Program-made: the position numbers and the translations under genes
The notes under the pieces: generated by a model
Seen by the model: the letters and a program-made list of their open reading frames with translations, nothing else
The model's database searches: none
Told to the model about the DNA's origin: nothing
Source: Nicotiana tabacum
Lineage: Eukaryota; Streptophyta; Magnoliopsida; Solanales; Solanaceae
Direction: 5' to 3'
Assembly: GCF_000715075.1 (NCBI RefSeq)
Contig: NC_134082.1
Coordinates: 100,852,399-100,916,398 of the forward strand
DNA length: 64,000 nt
Shown here: positions 31,091 to 42,984 of the stretch, piece by piece
Layout: each line of letters opens with the position of its first letter
How positions within the stretch are numbered: position 1 is the first letter of the stretch

Positions 31091-33268
31091 GCGTGCTATA
31101 GTGGCTTAAACAGTAATTTCAGGAAAATGCAGGGTTCTTTTTGTATTGGGTAAATTGCTCTTGACACCGCTGAATGAAAGTAACTATTGTAAAGATACGT
31201 CCTCTTTTTTTTAAAAGGAATTTTTACCTCATATATATCTAATTTTGGTTACCTCCTAACCCTAAGCCACTAAGTACGCTATTCAGTTACACTATTTTCT
31301 TTCTCTCTCTACTTTGATACATGTCATTCTCTTCCCCCGTTCCCTGAAAATACAATGTTCAATCTCAAAATTCCTCTCACTCACATCACCTACGTTATCT
31401 CTGATCCCAATTTCTCCAATTCTCTTGAGTGTTTCTTAATTTTTGAATTTTCTTTAATGTTTTCCTTGGATGTATTGCTTCCCCACCTAACAGTTGGACG
31501 CTTTTGTCTGAGAACCTACACGACTCAGATTTTTTATGCTGCCGTTGGATGCTTTTGTCTAAGAACCTACACGACTCAGATTTATGCCTAGGGGAGTTAG
31601 GTTTCAAAAGGATATTCTTGCGTTCCTTAGATTAAATGTAGGTGTCATTCAGATTTTCTATGCTGCCGTAGAGGTTAGGCAAACATCCGTTCATCCCTTT
31701 CTCCTTAAGAAGCCTAACAACACTGCCTACATGCAATGAGAGGATGTGAAAGAGGAAATCAACGCAATCCTTTTCAGCCTCCGCAAATACAACTTTCCGT
31801 GATCTTCAATACAAGATTCAAGCTTTAACAGAGTTCTTATTCTGCCACCATTGTTCGACGGCGGATTCGCCAGAAATTAGGGTTTGTTCTTGAACAAAGA
31901 CGTCGGAGTTTGAGGCTGAGCAACTTGAATTTTCTGTTAATATATTTCAATGTATCTCGTTGTATTTCCATGTATTTCATTGTATTCATTGTCCTTTTTT
32001 CATTGTATTTCAATGTATCTCGTTGTATTTCATTATATTCACTGTCTCGTTGTATTCCATGAATGTATTCATATATTTTTTAACTAATATAATTTATGTA
32101 TTCAGATGTATTATATAATTTCTCTGAAGATTGTTATGTTTTTGGGGTGTTTTTCGGTTGAGAATCTTTTTTATAACTGGAAATACAAATTTTGTGTGTT
32201 ATATTTGAGTTTGTTGAGTTGTATTAGGAGTCTATTATGCTAATTGATTCACTTTCCATTTAAAAACAGTGTAATTCCATGTTTCACGTCGTGAATACAT
32301 TCGAATACAATAATTTGTCCAGTTGTAATCCCATGTTTCACGCCATGAATACATTCGAATACACTCGAATACAACAACTGATTAGCTGGACTTCCATGAT
32401 TCACACCTATTTTTGCTATTGTATTCATGAATACAATAGCTTAAATATATCTAATACATCTTATAACAACAGAAAACATATCTACAATCCGTAATATAGC
32501 AAATGGTATCTATAGATAGCTAATTATCTTTTAGTCCTTTATGAAAATTTCTCTTTACTAATGAGTTAGATGACTATATATTTTGACTTTATACCAAGTT
32601 TTACAAAAATATTACTATATAGCTTACCCCAACTTGTTCTCTATTTGTTCATTGATTCATATGCCTTCTGGAAAATACTCAGCTCTTTACAAAAGTTTGT
32701 GTTTCCCTCTATTGGTTTTGAAGATAATAAGGTTCAACAGAATTTCAATTTCTTGTAACGTTTATTACTCCTTTTAATATTCAATGGCATTTCAGGTTAT
32801 TTTCTATATATGGTCCTGTGAACATGTTATACGTCATGTTGCTATGCAGAGAAGACCCATTATTTGGAGTGAAGGATTAGGGAATTTACTTTGTCTTTGA
32901 ATTGTGCTTTTTCTTCATGAGGAGGAATGATGATATATATATTTGCCTATTTGGGTTTCCACATGCTTGATATGATCGATATTCTTGCTACAGGATTACA
33001 GCTTAGTGCAAAATATGAGCGCGTAACTCTCTTTGCCTCATTTTATACTATGAAGTAAAGTCACAGGAATAGAGGAATAATAATGCTACCTGATGAAATA
33101 TAAAACTTTTAAACTATAATTTCAAAATACATGTGTTCATGCTAAACACCTTAAGATTGAATCCACTAACTTTAAATCCTTGATCCGGCTCAATCTTCGA
33201 GACATGATTCTAGAAGCCCAAAGGAACAAGGAGCTAAGGATGTTTAAAGGAATTAATTGGCAAATTTG
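31091..33268. other. Intergenic DNA with short low-complexity repeats
   Basis: No gene recognised. It contains a 51-bp direct duplication (31493 and 31544, gttgga[ct]gcttttgtct), a tgtatttca-rich simple stretch (31930-32080), a 55-bp duplication (32279 and 32334, catgtttcacg, gaatacattcgaataca) and a perfect 26-bp palindrome at 32415-32440. The short frames here have no plausible domain. Confidence 0.5.
32415..32440. repeat. Perfect 26-bp palindrome
   Basis: The 13-bp arm gctattgtattca is followed immediately by its reverse complement, with no spacer. It lies at the end of the gaatacattcgaatac repeat tract. Confidence 0.9.
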
Positions 33269-33565
33269 CTAGGGGGAGCAGAAAACGTCGCCTTGTTCTA
33301 ACCACTTGTGCTCATAATCCATTGTCGAAGAACCGTCCAATAAAGCCTGCAAATTTCCACGAACTTTTTGCAAGCACTTGTGGTGACGAAGTCTCCTCAG
33401 CACAACATTCTTATCAAGAGATTGATGAGACGACTTCAAATAGAGTTGGCTACTTACTGAGGTTACACTCTCATTCTCGTTACTATCTTGATCATTATGT
33501 GAGAAACTCACCTTTTGGGGCTCAGAGAAAGAAGGTCGTTGCTCTTTAGATATCAAGAAAGCCAT
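33269..33565 (-). CDS. Possible small conserved protein, 98 aa, function unknown
   Basis: An ATG at 33565 begins MAFLISKEQRPSFSEPQKVS. A Ser/Asn-rich middle, a basic block (DKNVVLRRLRHHKCLQKVRG) and the C-terminus WLEQGDVFCSP follow. The basic helix-like segment and acidic Pro-ending tail recall small uncharacterised plant proteins, but I cannot name a family. No signal peptide or membrane span. A tatttata sequence on the minus strand about 80 bp upstream (33641-33652) could be a TATA box. It lies outside all transposons. It could be a single-exon gene or a chance frame. An upstream in-frame ATG (33601) adds 12 residues. Confidence 0.45.
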   Translation of the reverse strand: MAFLISKEQRPSFSEPQKVSFSHNDQDSNENESVTSVSSQLYLKSSHQSLDKNVVLRRLRHHKCLQKVRGNLQALLDGSSTMDYEHKWLEQGDVFCSP

Positions 33566-33640
33566 GTTTCTTTGAATGATTGTAATATCAATAATTTTCA
33601 CAAGTCAAGAGGTAGTGGAAGAATGGTGAGTTGGACTAAG

Positions 33641-33652
33641 TCTATAAATAGC
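33641..33652 (-). promoter_or_regulatory. Possible TATA box of the small gene
   Basis: Minus-strand gctatttataga, about 76 bp before the proposed ATG. Position fits; no other support. Confidence 0.25.
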
Positions 33653-33961
33653 ATTCTATATGCAAATATTTCTGTGGGTATATAGGCAACTCGTTGTCTT
33701 CTTCTAAAGAGTAACGCATATTTGGGTTCCTCTGGTTTTATTTTAAGCTAGTGGTTTCTTGATCAGATAGTAGCAAATGGATTGTACACTTAGTATATAA
33801 GTAATAGCAGCTCCCAATTTTTTCCTAAATGTGCAAATAAATTGATAAACAAAACACACGAAAGCGTGGACTAAAGTATTTGTTAACTTATCGAGAAATA
33901 AGTAAAGTGTCAGCACAATATAATAAGTGTAATGGTTATCCTGAAGTGGGAGGGTGGGGAC

Positions 33962-34188
33962 CAGTGGCGGAGGGGGTTCAAAATAATTTTTTGTATCTAG
34001 TAGAAATTGAACTCATGACCTTATGTAGATTTTGAACCCTCTTGACCACTAAACTATACTTTTGTATTGTGTTAAGGGGGTTCAAAACTTAATATATAAA
34101 AGTAAAAAATAAATTTTGCCTTATATACAGTGTATTTTTTCGGCGAAAGGGGTTCGGATAAACCCTTGCGCCCCTAAATCCGCCCCTG
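33962..34188. mobile_element. 227-bp hAT-type MITE
   Basis: Ends CAGTGGCGGA and TCCGCCCCTG are inverted repeats (9 of 10). The flanks gtggggac (33954-33961) and gtgaggac (34189-34196) are an 8-bp duplication with one mismatch, as expected for hAT. The interior (ggggttcaaa, gaactcatgacc, ggggttcgg) is typical of a common Solanaceae repeat. Confidence 0.85.
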
Positions 34189-34670
34189 GTGAGGACCAAT
34201 CTATTGAAACTTGAAAAAGGAGGAGAATGGAGGACAATGCAAATGATGGAAACAGTGGGCTGTGTCACTAGTTTTATTTCCAAACCGACTGCGTAAGCGT
34301 AACTGAGGACATTTTATTGGGCTCATTTGCTCATTTTATAGGTACTTTTATCTTTGTCAATATTCCTCACACATTAAAATAAGTTTCACTGGAAAAGAAA
34401 TTTAACTTACTAAATTATGCACGCAGATATCGACTCTTTTGAATTTCTGGCATTCGGTAGGAAGTTTTGTGGTAAATTCTCGTTCAATTTTGAAGATATT
34501 ATGAACCCCGTAAACGGCGGTACTCAACAAAGTTATAGATATTGCAAGATATTAGATTACGCCCTTTTCATCGTGGCTTTTGCATCTATATTCTGTTTTT
34601 AGGTTACAATTGAACTTATACCTACCTTGCAAAAAAATTGTAAGTTTATCCACTTTACGATCAACTTCAG

Positions 34671-35110
34671 TTTAAAAATAGCACGGGCTAGCCAGTTTTC
34701 GGACTGGTCATTTAAAAATAGCCAGCGTTTGCAAAGTCATTGAAAAATAGCCATTATTTTGCTGCAACACGTAAAGTTCCAACAAAATATACTGGAGATC
34801 GGTGCACCTATGTATGAACTTCTAGCATATTATGCTGGAACTCCAACACGCGGAAAGTTCCAATATAATATACTGGAGATTGGAATACCGGAGCTCTAAT
34901 CTCCAGTATATTATGCTGGACCGATATATTATACTGGAACTCCAGTATATTATACTGGAGTAATCCAGCATAATATATTGTTCGGATTTTGAACAGTGTT
35001 TTCGTTCAGATTTATCTTTACATAAAAGGTGGCTAAATTTCGATTACTTTTGAAACTGTGACTATTTTTGAATGACCACTTGTAAATATGGCTATTTTTG
35101 AATTTCTCCC
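34671..35110. mobile_element. 440-bp MULE-like MITE with 10-bp duplication
   Basis: TCAACTTCAG stands directly on both sides (34661-34670 and 35111-35120), a length typical of Mutator-like insertion. The ends carry inverted aaaaatagc / ggctattttt words repeated subterminally. The centre has hairpins, for example ctccagtata-t-tatactggag at 34940-34960. No coding. Confidence 0.7.
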
Positions 35111-35120
35111 TCAACTTCAG

Positions 35121-35405
35121 ACTTATCCGGTCTGAAGTTAAAGAAAATTAAAAAAATTACATTTTAGATGCATTTAAGGCCAAATAGGTCTGAAGTGCAA
35201 CCAATCGTTTCATGCACTTAAGGCCAACAAATCTGAAGTGAAAAATTATACTTCAAATGCACTTAAGGCCAAAAGGTGTGAAGTGCATCAAAAGTTTTCC
35301 TGCATTTAAGACTAATAAATCTGAAGTGAAAAATTGTACTTAAGGCCAAATAGGCCTGAAGTGCAACCAACGTTTTCATGCACATAAGGCCAAATAGGCC
35401 TAAAG
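35121..35405. repeat. Short tandem repeats of about 45 bp
   Basis: Five to six irregular units of the type tgcacttaaggccaaataggtctgaagtg, separated by caaccaatcgttttca or aaaaattatac. They abut the 5' LTR of element F and may be a decayed element. Confidence 0.65.
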
Positions 35406-35408
35406 TGT

Positions 35409-37645
35409 TGTTACACATTGTGTATTCGGCGTTATCATGCCGTAAAGGGGCTAGTTCGATAGCAAGATAATTTTGATGAGATAATTAAATGATGCGATAG
35501 TTATACGTTAAGATTGGAAGTTATTCGAGTTGTGATTAAAAAGTCAGACAAAGATCGCCGCAAGTTATGGGTTTTAAATTTCACTGAAATTTGGATAAAA
35601 TATTTATGAGCTTTTCTCTCAATATACTAGGAGTTATAGTGTGTTCTACCGAACGAATCGAAGGTCTATGAGTCTAGTTTCCAACGCAACAAATCGTTCA
35701 TTAATACGACTTCGGAGTAGAGAGATATTAACATTTTCGTACTAGGGTGCACACTGCTACGGGAGCAGTGTGCTTAGTCGGTTTTAGTTAAAAGTTTTTT
35801 TTTATTTAAGTCAATTTAAAACAGAATCCCTGCATTTTATCCTCTCCAAAACAGAACCTAAAACCTAATAATTACTCTCAAACTCCTCACATCCATCTAG
35901 CCAATCATAACAGCAATTTAATCATCCTCGAGATGGAGAACACCATGGTAACTTCGGAATCGTGAATTCTTCCGTGTTTCATTTTTCGTAGGAAGACTTT
36001 GCCTTGAAGTAATCTCGAATTTAAAGTAATTCTGATCACATAAGGTATGATTTAACTTCCTATTTTATCTTTGTAAACTTCTACTATAAGAATTCTTAAG
36101 GAATAGTTGAAACCTCTATAGAAATGTTCTTGATTTTTTTAGGAAACCTCTCTTAATATGACTTGATTGTTGGGGCTGTTCTATATAGTTTTATTGTGTT
36201 GTTTGGATCTGTGAAGACATGTATGGAATCGTGTCAATGAGGAGATGTAGTAAAGTAAAAATTTGGTAGTGTGTTTCGGGGAAATTAAACTACAAAAGAG
36301 TCTACAAATTCATGCCCGCAAATTGTTCACTTAAATGTCTAAATGAAGAATTATATAAGATATGAGCTTGAATTTGATATTGAATGGTTCGTATTATGTA
36401 GGAAATCATTCCTAAGGCTTTCGAGGTCTCGGAAACCGTATATAACTCCATCGACAAGGTATGTAGGGCTTTTGCTATACTTTTCGGCATGACTAGAATT
36501 CGAATAAACGTTTATCGAATTGTTTCGTCGGATTCGAGTTATTTCACCTTCAACTCATAAAGATGCTTAGACCTTATCCTTTATCATAGATTGCTTACTT
36601 CAGAGAATATCTATGAATTCTCGATTTTCCTTGTTCCTTGCTTAAAAAGAACTAGAGCTTTTTTACTTGTTCTGCTTTCGACGTTCATATAAATCATGAA
36701 TAATGGTCGCTGAAAAGTAACACTTACTTCAAAGGTACTCATAACACATAACTCTCATGTTCTTAGTACTTGTTGGCTTGTAGTTGAACATTAAATACTT
36801 TAGTGACAACCATGATAGTCGGGGAATAATGATGATAGGCCACTTCGACACTTCTTAGAATACGTCTTTTAAGGTTAGTTTCGCATTGTACTTATATATG
36901 TATGTATTTACTTTCATTACCGAGCCGCACTATAGTCAGACGGGTATGACACCTATTGTGTAACCACAGATCAATTGGGATTACCGAGCTTCACGTGGCC
37001 AGGTATGATTCTACCGAGCCTTTATTATGGCCGGGTATGTTATGGATATTATAGCCCCACAGAGGGATTCATTATTATTATATAATGTGATATATTATAA
37101 GTAGCGATAGTGAGCGACGACTCCACGAGCATACATTTATATTCATGTTGAATTTTAGTTTCCTATCGAGGCTAGTTTCAGAATTCAGATTGTCTCTATA
37201 TCTCTTCTCTTGTTAATTACATTTTTCATGTTACATTCGTCGCCCTACATATTCAGTACATATTTCGTATTGACACCTTTTTATGCGTTGTATTCATGCC
37301 CACTGGTTTGGATAGACAGAGTTGTGTGCCTCCTCAGTAGGACCTCCAGGATCAGCGTTGGGTGTCACACTCCACTTCTTCGGAGTTGCTTATTTTGAGT
37401 CCATAGGTACTATTACAGGTGTATATGTGTAGTTTTGGGCATGTCGGGAGCCTTGTCCCGGCTTGCTGAGATTCTCTTACACTCTTAGAGGCTTGCAGAC
37501 TAGCGGTCATTGCATATATATATGTCGTATATATGTCGTGTTGGGCTCTTTTGCCTTCAGGTTATTACCTTTCAGATCATATCTCATGGTTGGTTCGCTC
37601 GGGCCTTCGGGTGCCGGACACACCTCCCAAGATTGGGGTGTGACA
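35409..37645 (+). repeat. 5' LTR of element F
   Basis: 2237 bp, TGTTACACATTG to GGGGTGTGACA. It contains three modules of taccgagc...ggccgggtatg near 36920-37040. The same order of sequence recurs at 57485-58475 and 63079-64000. Confidence 0.93.
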
Positions 37646-37649
37646 AACT

Positions 37650-37661
37650 TGGTATCAGAGC
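37650..37661 (+). other. Primer binding site of F (initiator tRNA-Met)
   Basis: TGGTATCAGAGC, four bases after the LTR end. Confidence 0.93.
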
Positions 37662-37816
37662 AGGTCAGTCCTAGGGAGTCTACAAGCCGTGTCTAGTAGA
37701 GTCACATGAGGCTAACAGGCATTTAGGATTATTACTCTCTTCTTGATCTAGATCGTGCAATAGAGCCTAATCATAGGTGTTCATTCCTAATTCTCTTTTT
37801 GTTTACCTTCTCAGTG

Positions 37817-38456
37817 ATGCCTAATACTACGAGACGACAAGTGGATATGAAATTTATTCAGAGGTTGGATAAGGAGGCGGGAGAGGGCACAAGTCGGGTG
37901 ACACTTGCTAATGTAGATCAACATGAGCCACAGAATGAGGCTAATTCTCAAGCTTCCGGGGCAGCACCCCCACCACCCCCGGAAGGGTATAGAGGAGCTA
38001 ACGTACCTTCAGTCCCTCTCCTAGTTGTTCCTGATCAGAACCTAGACATGCAGAGTGCTATACAATTGTTGACTCGAATAGTGACCTCCCAGGCCTAACA
38101 CCAGACCCTCGGTATTACTGATAGATCCGTGAGTGCGAGAGTTCAGGACTTTATCAACTTGGATCATCTAGTATTTACAGGGGTTGATCCTAATACTGAC
38201 CCACAGGATTTTCTGGATCGTATGCAACGGACCTTACAAATTATACATGCCACAAATGTTGAGTCAGTGGAGTTTACCTCTTATAGACTACGTGATATTG
38301 TTGTGACATGGTATGAGACTTGGAAGCAGCCTCGGGGGCCTAATGCGCCACCAGTGACATGGAAGGAGTTCTCTGAGGTATTTTTACAACAATATTTGTC
38401 AATTGAGCTTCGAAGAGCCCGACGAGAAAGGTTCTTACACTTAGAACAGGGTAATA
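37817..38456 (+). pseudogene. Gag N-terminal part of F
   Basis: ATG 37817 starts MPNTTRRQVDMKF and a Pro-rich segment. TAA at 38096-38098 interrupts SQA*HQTLG where Gln is usual. The frame continues through the retrotransposon Gag domain (FTGVDPNTDPQDFLDRMQ, FTSYRLRDIVVTWYETWKQP, WKEFSEVFLQQYL) to RFLHLEQGNIM. There the sequence changes into LTR DNA of element H. The Gag middle between this point and the zinc knuckles at 53400 is missing. Confidence 0.85.
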
Positions 38457-38632
38457 TTATGTGTATAATTTAAAGCATTTTCGAAAGTAGTAATATTAAT
38501 ATAAAATTATTTTTTTTCAAATCATTTTTTTCTTTAAAAAAAAAGTTCCACTTTAAAAAAAATTTCACTTAAAATACCATATCAAATATATATTTAACTA
38601 TAGCAAGGTTGTTAAACTTACGGGGTGTAATA
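38456..38632 (-). repeat. Truncated 3' LTR of H
   Basis: Minus-strand start tattacaccccgtaag (the expected TG reads TA), next to the purine tract ctaaagggggaagga. It matches 53004-53102 for about 120 bp, then breaks off at the F gag. Confidence 0.65.
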
Positions 38633-39103
38633 TCCTTCCCCCTTTAGAACATTCGTCCTTGAATGTTGACTGATAGAGATTTGCAAAATTTTCACTAGGG
38701 TCTCCTCTGTAAATTAAACTTAAAACCCAAACTATATCTGAAGTCTTGACTATTCACAACCTTTTGTACTCGAGTATGTCGTATCTTTTTCACCTTTACC
38801 TTACTTACCTTTCAATCTTACATCGTATTTGATGTTTCTTTCATAACCTCCTTTCCACATTACGCCTTAAAGCTCTACTGTGATACCTGCACCTCTGGTG
38901 CATACAAACTCTAGCGAAAGCTTCATACTAACTTCTTACGACTCAGCTCTATGGCACGATTTGGAACCAAAAGAAGGGTAACATTTCCTAAATATCTTAT
39001 AGCCTCTCAATTATAAATGTGGCGCGCAACACACCCATAAGTGAGACTCTACTAGGCACGGTTTTGTAGACTCTCTAGGACACGACTCGCTCTGATACCA
39101 CTT
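38633..39103 (-). other. Internal domain of H, non-coding
   Basis: The plus-strand text aacattcgtccttgaatgttgac near the purine tract is typical of the 3' end of gypsy elements. The other end has primer site TGGTATCAGAGC (minus, 39100-39089) three bases from the LTR. Between them are stops in all frames and no domain, so the coding region has been deleted or was never there. Confidence 0.65.
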
Positions 39104-39960
39104 TGTCGCGCCTCAAACTTGGGGAGGCGTGGCTGGCACCCGGTGTCGCACTGGCCCGAGCGAACCACTCTGTAGCTCATGATCATTCGACCAAAACTAG
39201 AACATACATAGGTCTAGTTAGCTGAATTCATTCCTTTCGTAACTATCATGGGCTCACATGGCCACAACTCATAATGTACAACTGTAAGTGAAAAACACTG
39301 TATCACTGAACCATTTTTCTTAAAACATGAATACATATGAGCCGTCAAAGCCTCTAACATACCGTACAAACTGAACCTCTGTCTACAAAGCCTCTAATAT
39401 TATTCGACATCAAATGGGATAGGGTACCGGCCTACCTATAAGTCTGTAGAAAAACTTTAACACGATGACTCATAGACTCGGTTGCACTCCGAATGAGGTG
39501 GAGTCTTACCGATCCTTCGCTGAATGCAAACCACGTCTACTGTGAGGGCTCGTCAATCTGATTATCTATACATGCAGGCATGAATGCAGCATCCCCAACA
39601 AAGGGACATCAGTACGAATAATGTACTGAGTATGTAAGGCAGAACTAAAACATAATAATAAGTCAACATTAATTAAAGACATATAAGAATCAACCTGAAT
39701 CTCTGAAGTGCCACCTTATCTGCATACTTATCATACTTACATATATAATGCTTCTATTTAAGACTATTTCTATTATCCATATTGTATGATGCATGACTGC
39801 CTAACTGATCAGTGGTAACTGTGCGACCGGCCGTAGCGTGGTGGTAAATGCATGACTACCCGACCAGTCGTAGCTTGGTGGTAAATGTGTAACTGCCCAA
39901 CCGACCGTAGTTTGGTGGTAAATGCATGAGTGTTTGACTGGCCGTAGCTCAGTGGTAAAT
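39104..39960 (-). repeat. 5' LTR of H, inner part
   Basis: Plus-strand TGTCGCGCCTC start beside the primer site. From 39812 to 39960 it contains 37-bp repeats (gcatgactacccgaccagtcgtagcttggtggtaaat type; starts 39850, 39887, 39924). It is cut by element G at 39960 and resumes at 51149. Confidence 0.7.
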
Positions 39961-42960
39961 TGTCACGACCCTAACAGCAAACCCGGTCGTGATAGCGCCT
40001 CTCGTGAAGACAAGGCCAGCCAATCGAACATAATTCACCATTTTAAGCAGTTAAATAACATAAAGATACTTTAAACATGATTAAATAGCAATATTTAGCA
40101 AAAATAGAGATAACAAAACGGAAACCCAACCCGATACAGACCTAACCGGGGTGTCACAAGTCATGAGCAACTAAGGATCCTGATACAAATCTACTAAATA
40201 CGATATCTGGTACAACTATTTGAAAAACATAGAAATAATAAGATAAGGGAGACACAGGGGCTGCGGATGCCAACAACTACCTCGTAGTCTCCGAAACACC
40301 GCCTGGACTGGAAGGATCAACACTCAGGAGCGGGACTTGCTACGCCTGAATCTGTACACACGGTGCAAGGAGTAATATGAATACTCCGACTCAATGAATA
40401 ATAAATATAAATAATGACTGAAAGTAAGAAAATACGTAAAACACAAGGTATTCTATACCGAAGCAATAAAATCACTTAAAATCAGTAAATCAGTGAAGAA
40501 TCAGGTAAAAATCCCTTTTCAGCAGGTAAAACAAGAAATTAACAGGTAAATAACAAGTAAAAGTTTGCCCCTCGGGCACAGTATCAACAAAAATTGCCCC
40601 TCGGACAACATTTCAGAACAGTACCAGCCCCTCGGGCTCAATCTCAGAACAATATCAGCCCCTCGGGCTCAATCTCACATCACAATAGGTACTCGTGCTC
40701 ACTGGGGGTGTACAGACTCCGGATGGGGCCCCTTACGGCCCAAGCGTAATATCAAGTCATCTCGAGGCATCAAGTCTAGGCCCTCAGCCTCATATCAATC
40801 AAGCCACCTCGTGGCGTATATAACTCAGGCCCTCGGTCTCATAAACAATATCAACAAGCCTCCTCGTGGTGTACATATCTCAGACCCTCGGCCTCAAATC
40901 AGTATCAGTGTTTCCTCATAACTAGGCCCTCGGCCTTACTCAGTCAAAAATACTCACAAGCCCCTCGGGCATTAGTAAAATAGTATTTCTCAGCCCAAAA
41001 CATCATTTAAGTCTCAAAACGGAGTAAAAGTGGCTGAGTAGTAAAACAGTGAAAAATAACATGACTGAGTTCAATTAATAAGTCAAAACAGTGAGAAAAT
41101 AGTAATAAAAATCCCCGAAGGGTTCAAATAATTGGCACGAAGCCCAAATATGGCAATCAGCCCAATCATGATGATAACATATAAGTTCCAGTCAAATACG
41201 GGGTAAAATCATCAGTCGGGACAGACCAAGTCACAATCCCCACTAGTACACTACCCCACACTCGTCATCAAGCGTGTGCCTCACCTCAATATAGCACTAC
41301 GATGTGCAATCCGGGGTTTCAAACTCTGAGAGTATCATTTACAATCATTATTCACCTCGAATCGGCTAAATCCCTAACTCGCGACGCCTTTGCCCCTCGA
41401 ATCGGCCTCCACACGCATGGAATCTATCCAAAATCAGAACGAGTACGTCACAATATGCGAAGGGAACAAAGTCCAAATAAAAACAATCGAATTACCACAA
41501 AATTCCAGAAATTGATCAAACCCGACCCCCGGGCCCACATCTCGGAATTTAACAAAATTTACAAAACTAGAATCCTTATACTCTCACGAGTCTAACCATA
41601 CAAAAATTATCCAATTCTGATACCATTTGGTCCTTCAAATCATCATTTTACATTTTTGAAAGATTTCACAATTTTCTTCCCAAATTCTATCCCAAATCAC
41701 GAATTAAATGATGAATTATATGATAGATTCATGTACTCTAGCCAAATCTGAGTTAGAATTCACTTACCCTGATAAATTTCTTAAAAACCCTTCGAAAAAT
41801 CGCCAAAATCCGAGTTCTCTAGGTCAAAATATCAAATAAAACTCAAAACCTCGTATTTATAGAGTACCCCACAGATTTCCAGCTTCGCAGACTGCACAAA
41901 ATTGACCGTGGTTCGCACAAAACTAGTGCGGTCCGCACAAAAACAACCGCAGCCGCACAGGCTTTCCTCTGCAGTGACAGGCTATAGTGTTTTGGCAATA
42001 ACTTCCGCTACAGATGTCCAATTTGTGATACCTTTTCCTTTTTGGAAACTAGACACGAAGGGATACAACTTTCATCTTTGAATCATCTCAAAATTCCTTG
42101 TAGATCAAAAGATATGAATTTCCAAAGTAAGACCAGTCAAATATTTCCGCACCGCGGCCGCAAAGCATTTAGTGCAGTCCGCACAACACCTACCGCGGCC
42201 GCACTTTATTTTGTGCGGTCCGCACAACACCTACCGCGGCCGCACTTCGTTTTGTGCAGACCGCGCTGGTGGGTTCCGAGGCCTGAAATCCTTCTGGACC
42301 TGCTACAACTATGATTTTCGGCCTAAAACATCCTGGAACCTACCCAGAACTCCCGGAACTTCAAACCAATTGTACCAACACATCCCATGACATCGTTCAA
42401 ACTTTTTCAGAACGCTCACAGCAACATCAATCACCAATTTAACATAGGATTCAAGCCTAAGAACTTCAAGAACTCTTAAATTATGCTTTCAATCAAAAAG
42501 TCCATCAAATCTCGTCTGAATGACCTAAAATTTTTCACACACATCCCAAATTACACAACAAAGCTACTATCACTCTCGGAATTCCATTCCGACCTCTATA
42601 TCAAAAATCTCGCCTATCAACCGGAACCACCAAAATATCAGCTTCGCCAATTTAAGCCTAAATCTTCTCTATAACTCCAAAACACATTCTGATCGCGCTC
42701 CTAAGTCACAAATCATCTTCCGAAGCTAACCGAACTATCGGAACTCACCTCCGATCCTTCTAACACATAAGTCAACATCCGTTTGACTTTTCCAACTTAA
42801 GCCTTCTTAAAAGAGACTAAGTGTCTCAAACTTCACCAAACTCATTCCGGACTCGATCTGCCCAACCCGATACCATAAAAACACGGATAACAAAGCAAAA
42901 AGAAGCTGAAATGGGGGAAATAGAGCGATAACTCATGAGATGACTGGCCAGATTGTCACA
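39961..42960 (-). repeat. 3' LTR of G
   Basis: 3000 bp. The plus-strand ends are TGTCACGACCC and GATTGTCACA. It includes a run of ctcgggc / cctcggcctc phrases (40560-40980) and a GC-rich palindrome cluster (41880-42270). It aligns throughout with 48135-51143, at roughly nine in ten bases where I checked. Confidence 0.93.
42146..42270. repeat. 41-bp GC-rich repeats with gcggccgc palindromes
   Basis: Three units about 41 bp apart (42150, 42191, 42232) carry ccgcggccgca, then tttgtgcggtccgcacaacac. gcggccgc is an 8-bp palindrome and tgcgg-t-ccgca a hairpin. A corresponding cluster is in the other LTR at 50325-50445, with several sites mutated by C/T or G/A changes. Confidence 0.85.
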
Positions 42961-42972
42961 TCCTCCCCAACT
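42961..42972 (-). other. Polypurine tract of G
   Basis: Minus-strand agttggggagga directly before TGTGACAATC, the LTR start. Confidence 0.8.
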
Positions 42973-42984
42973 AAAAAAATGTTC

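Noticed and set aside
40565..42390. Plus-strand frames in the LTRs of G (and 48860-50887)
   Set aside because: Both LTR copies show matching frames, but they run opposite to the element and have no domain. They follow from the cctcggcctc and gcggccgc repeats.
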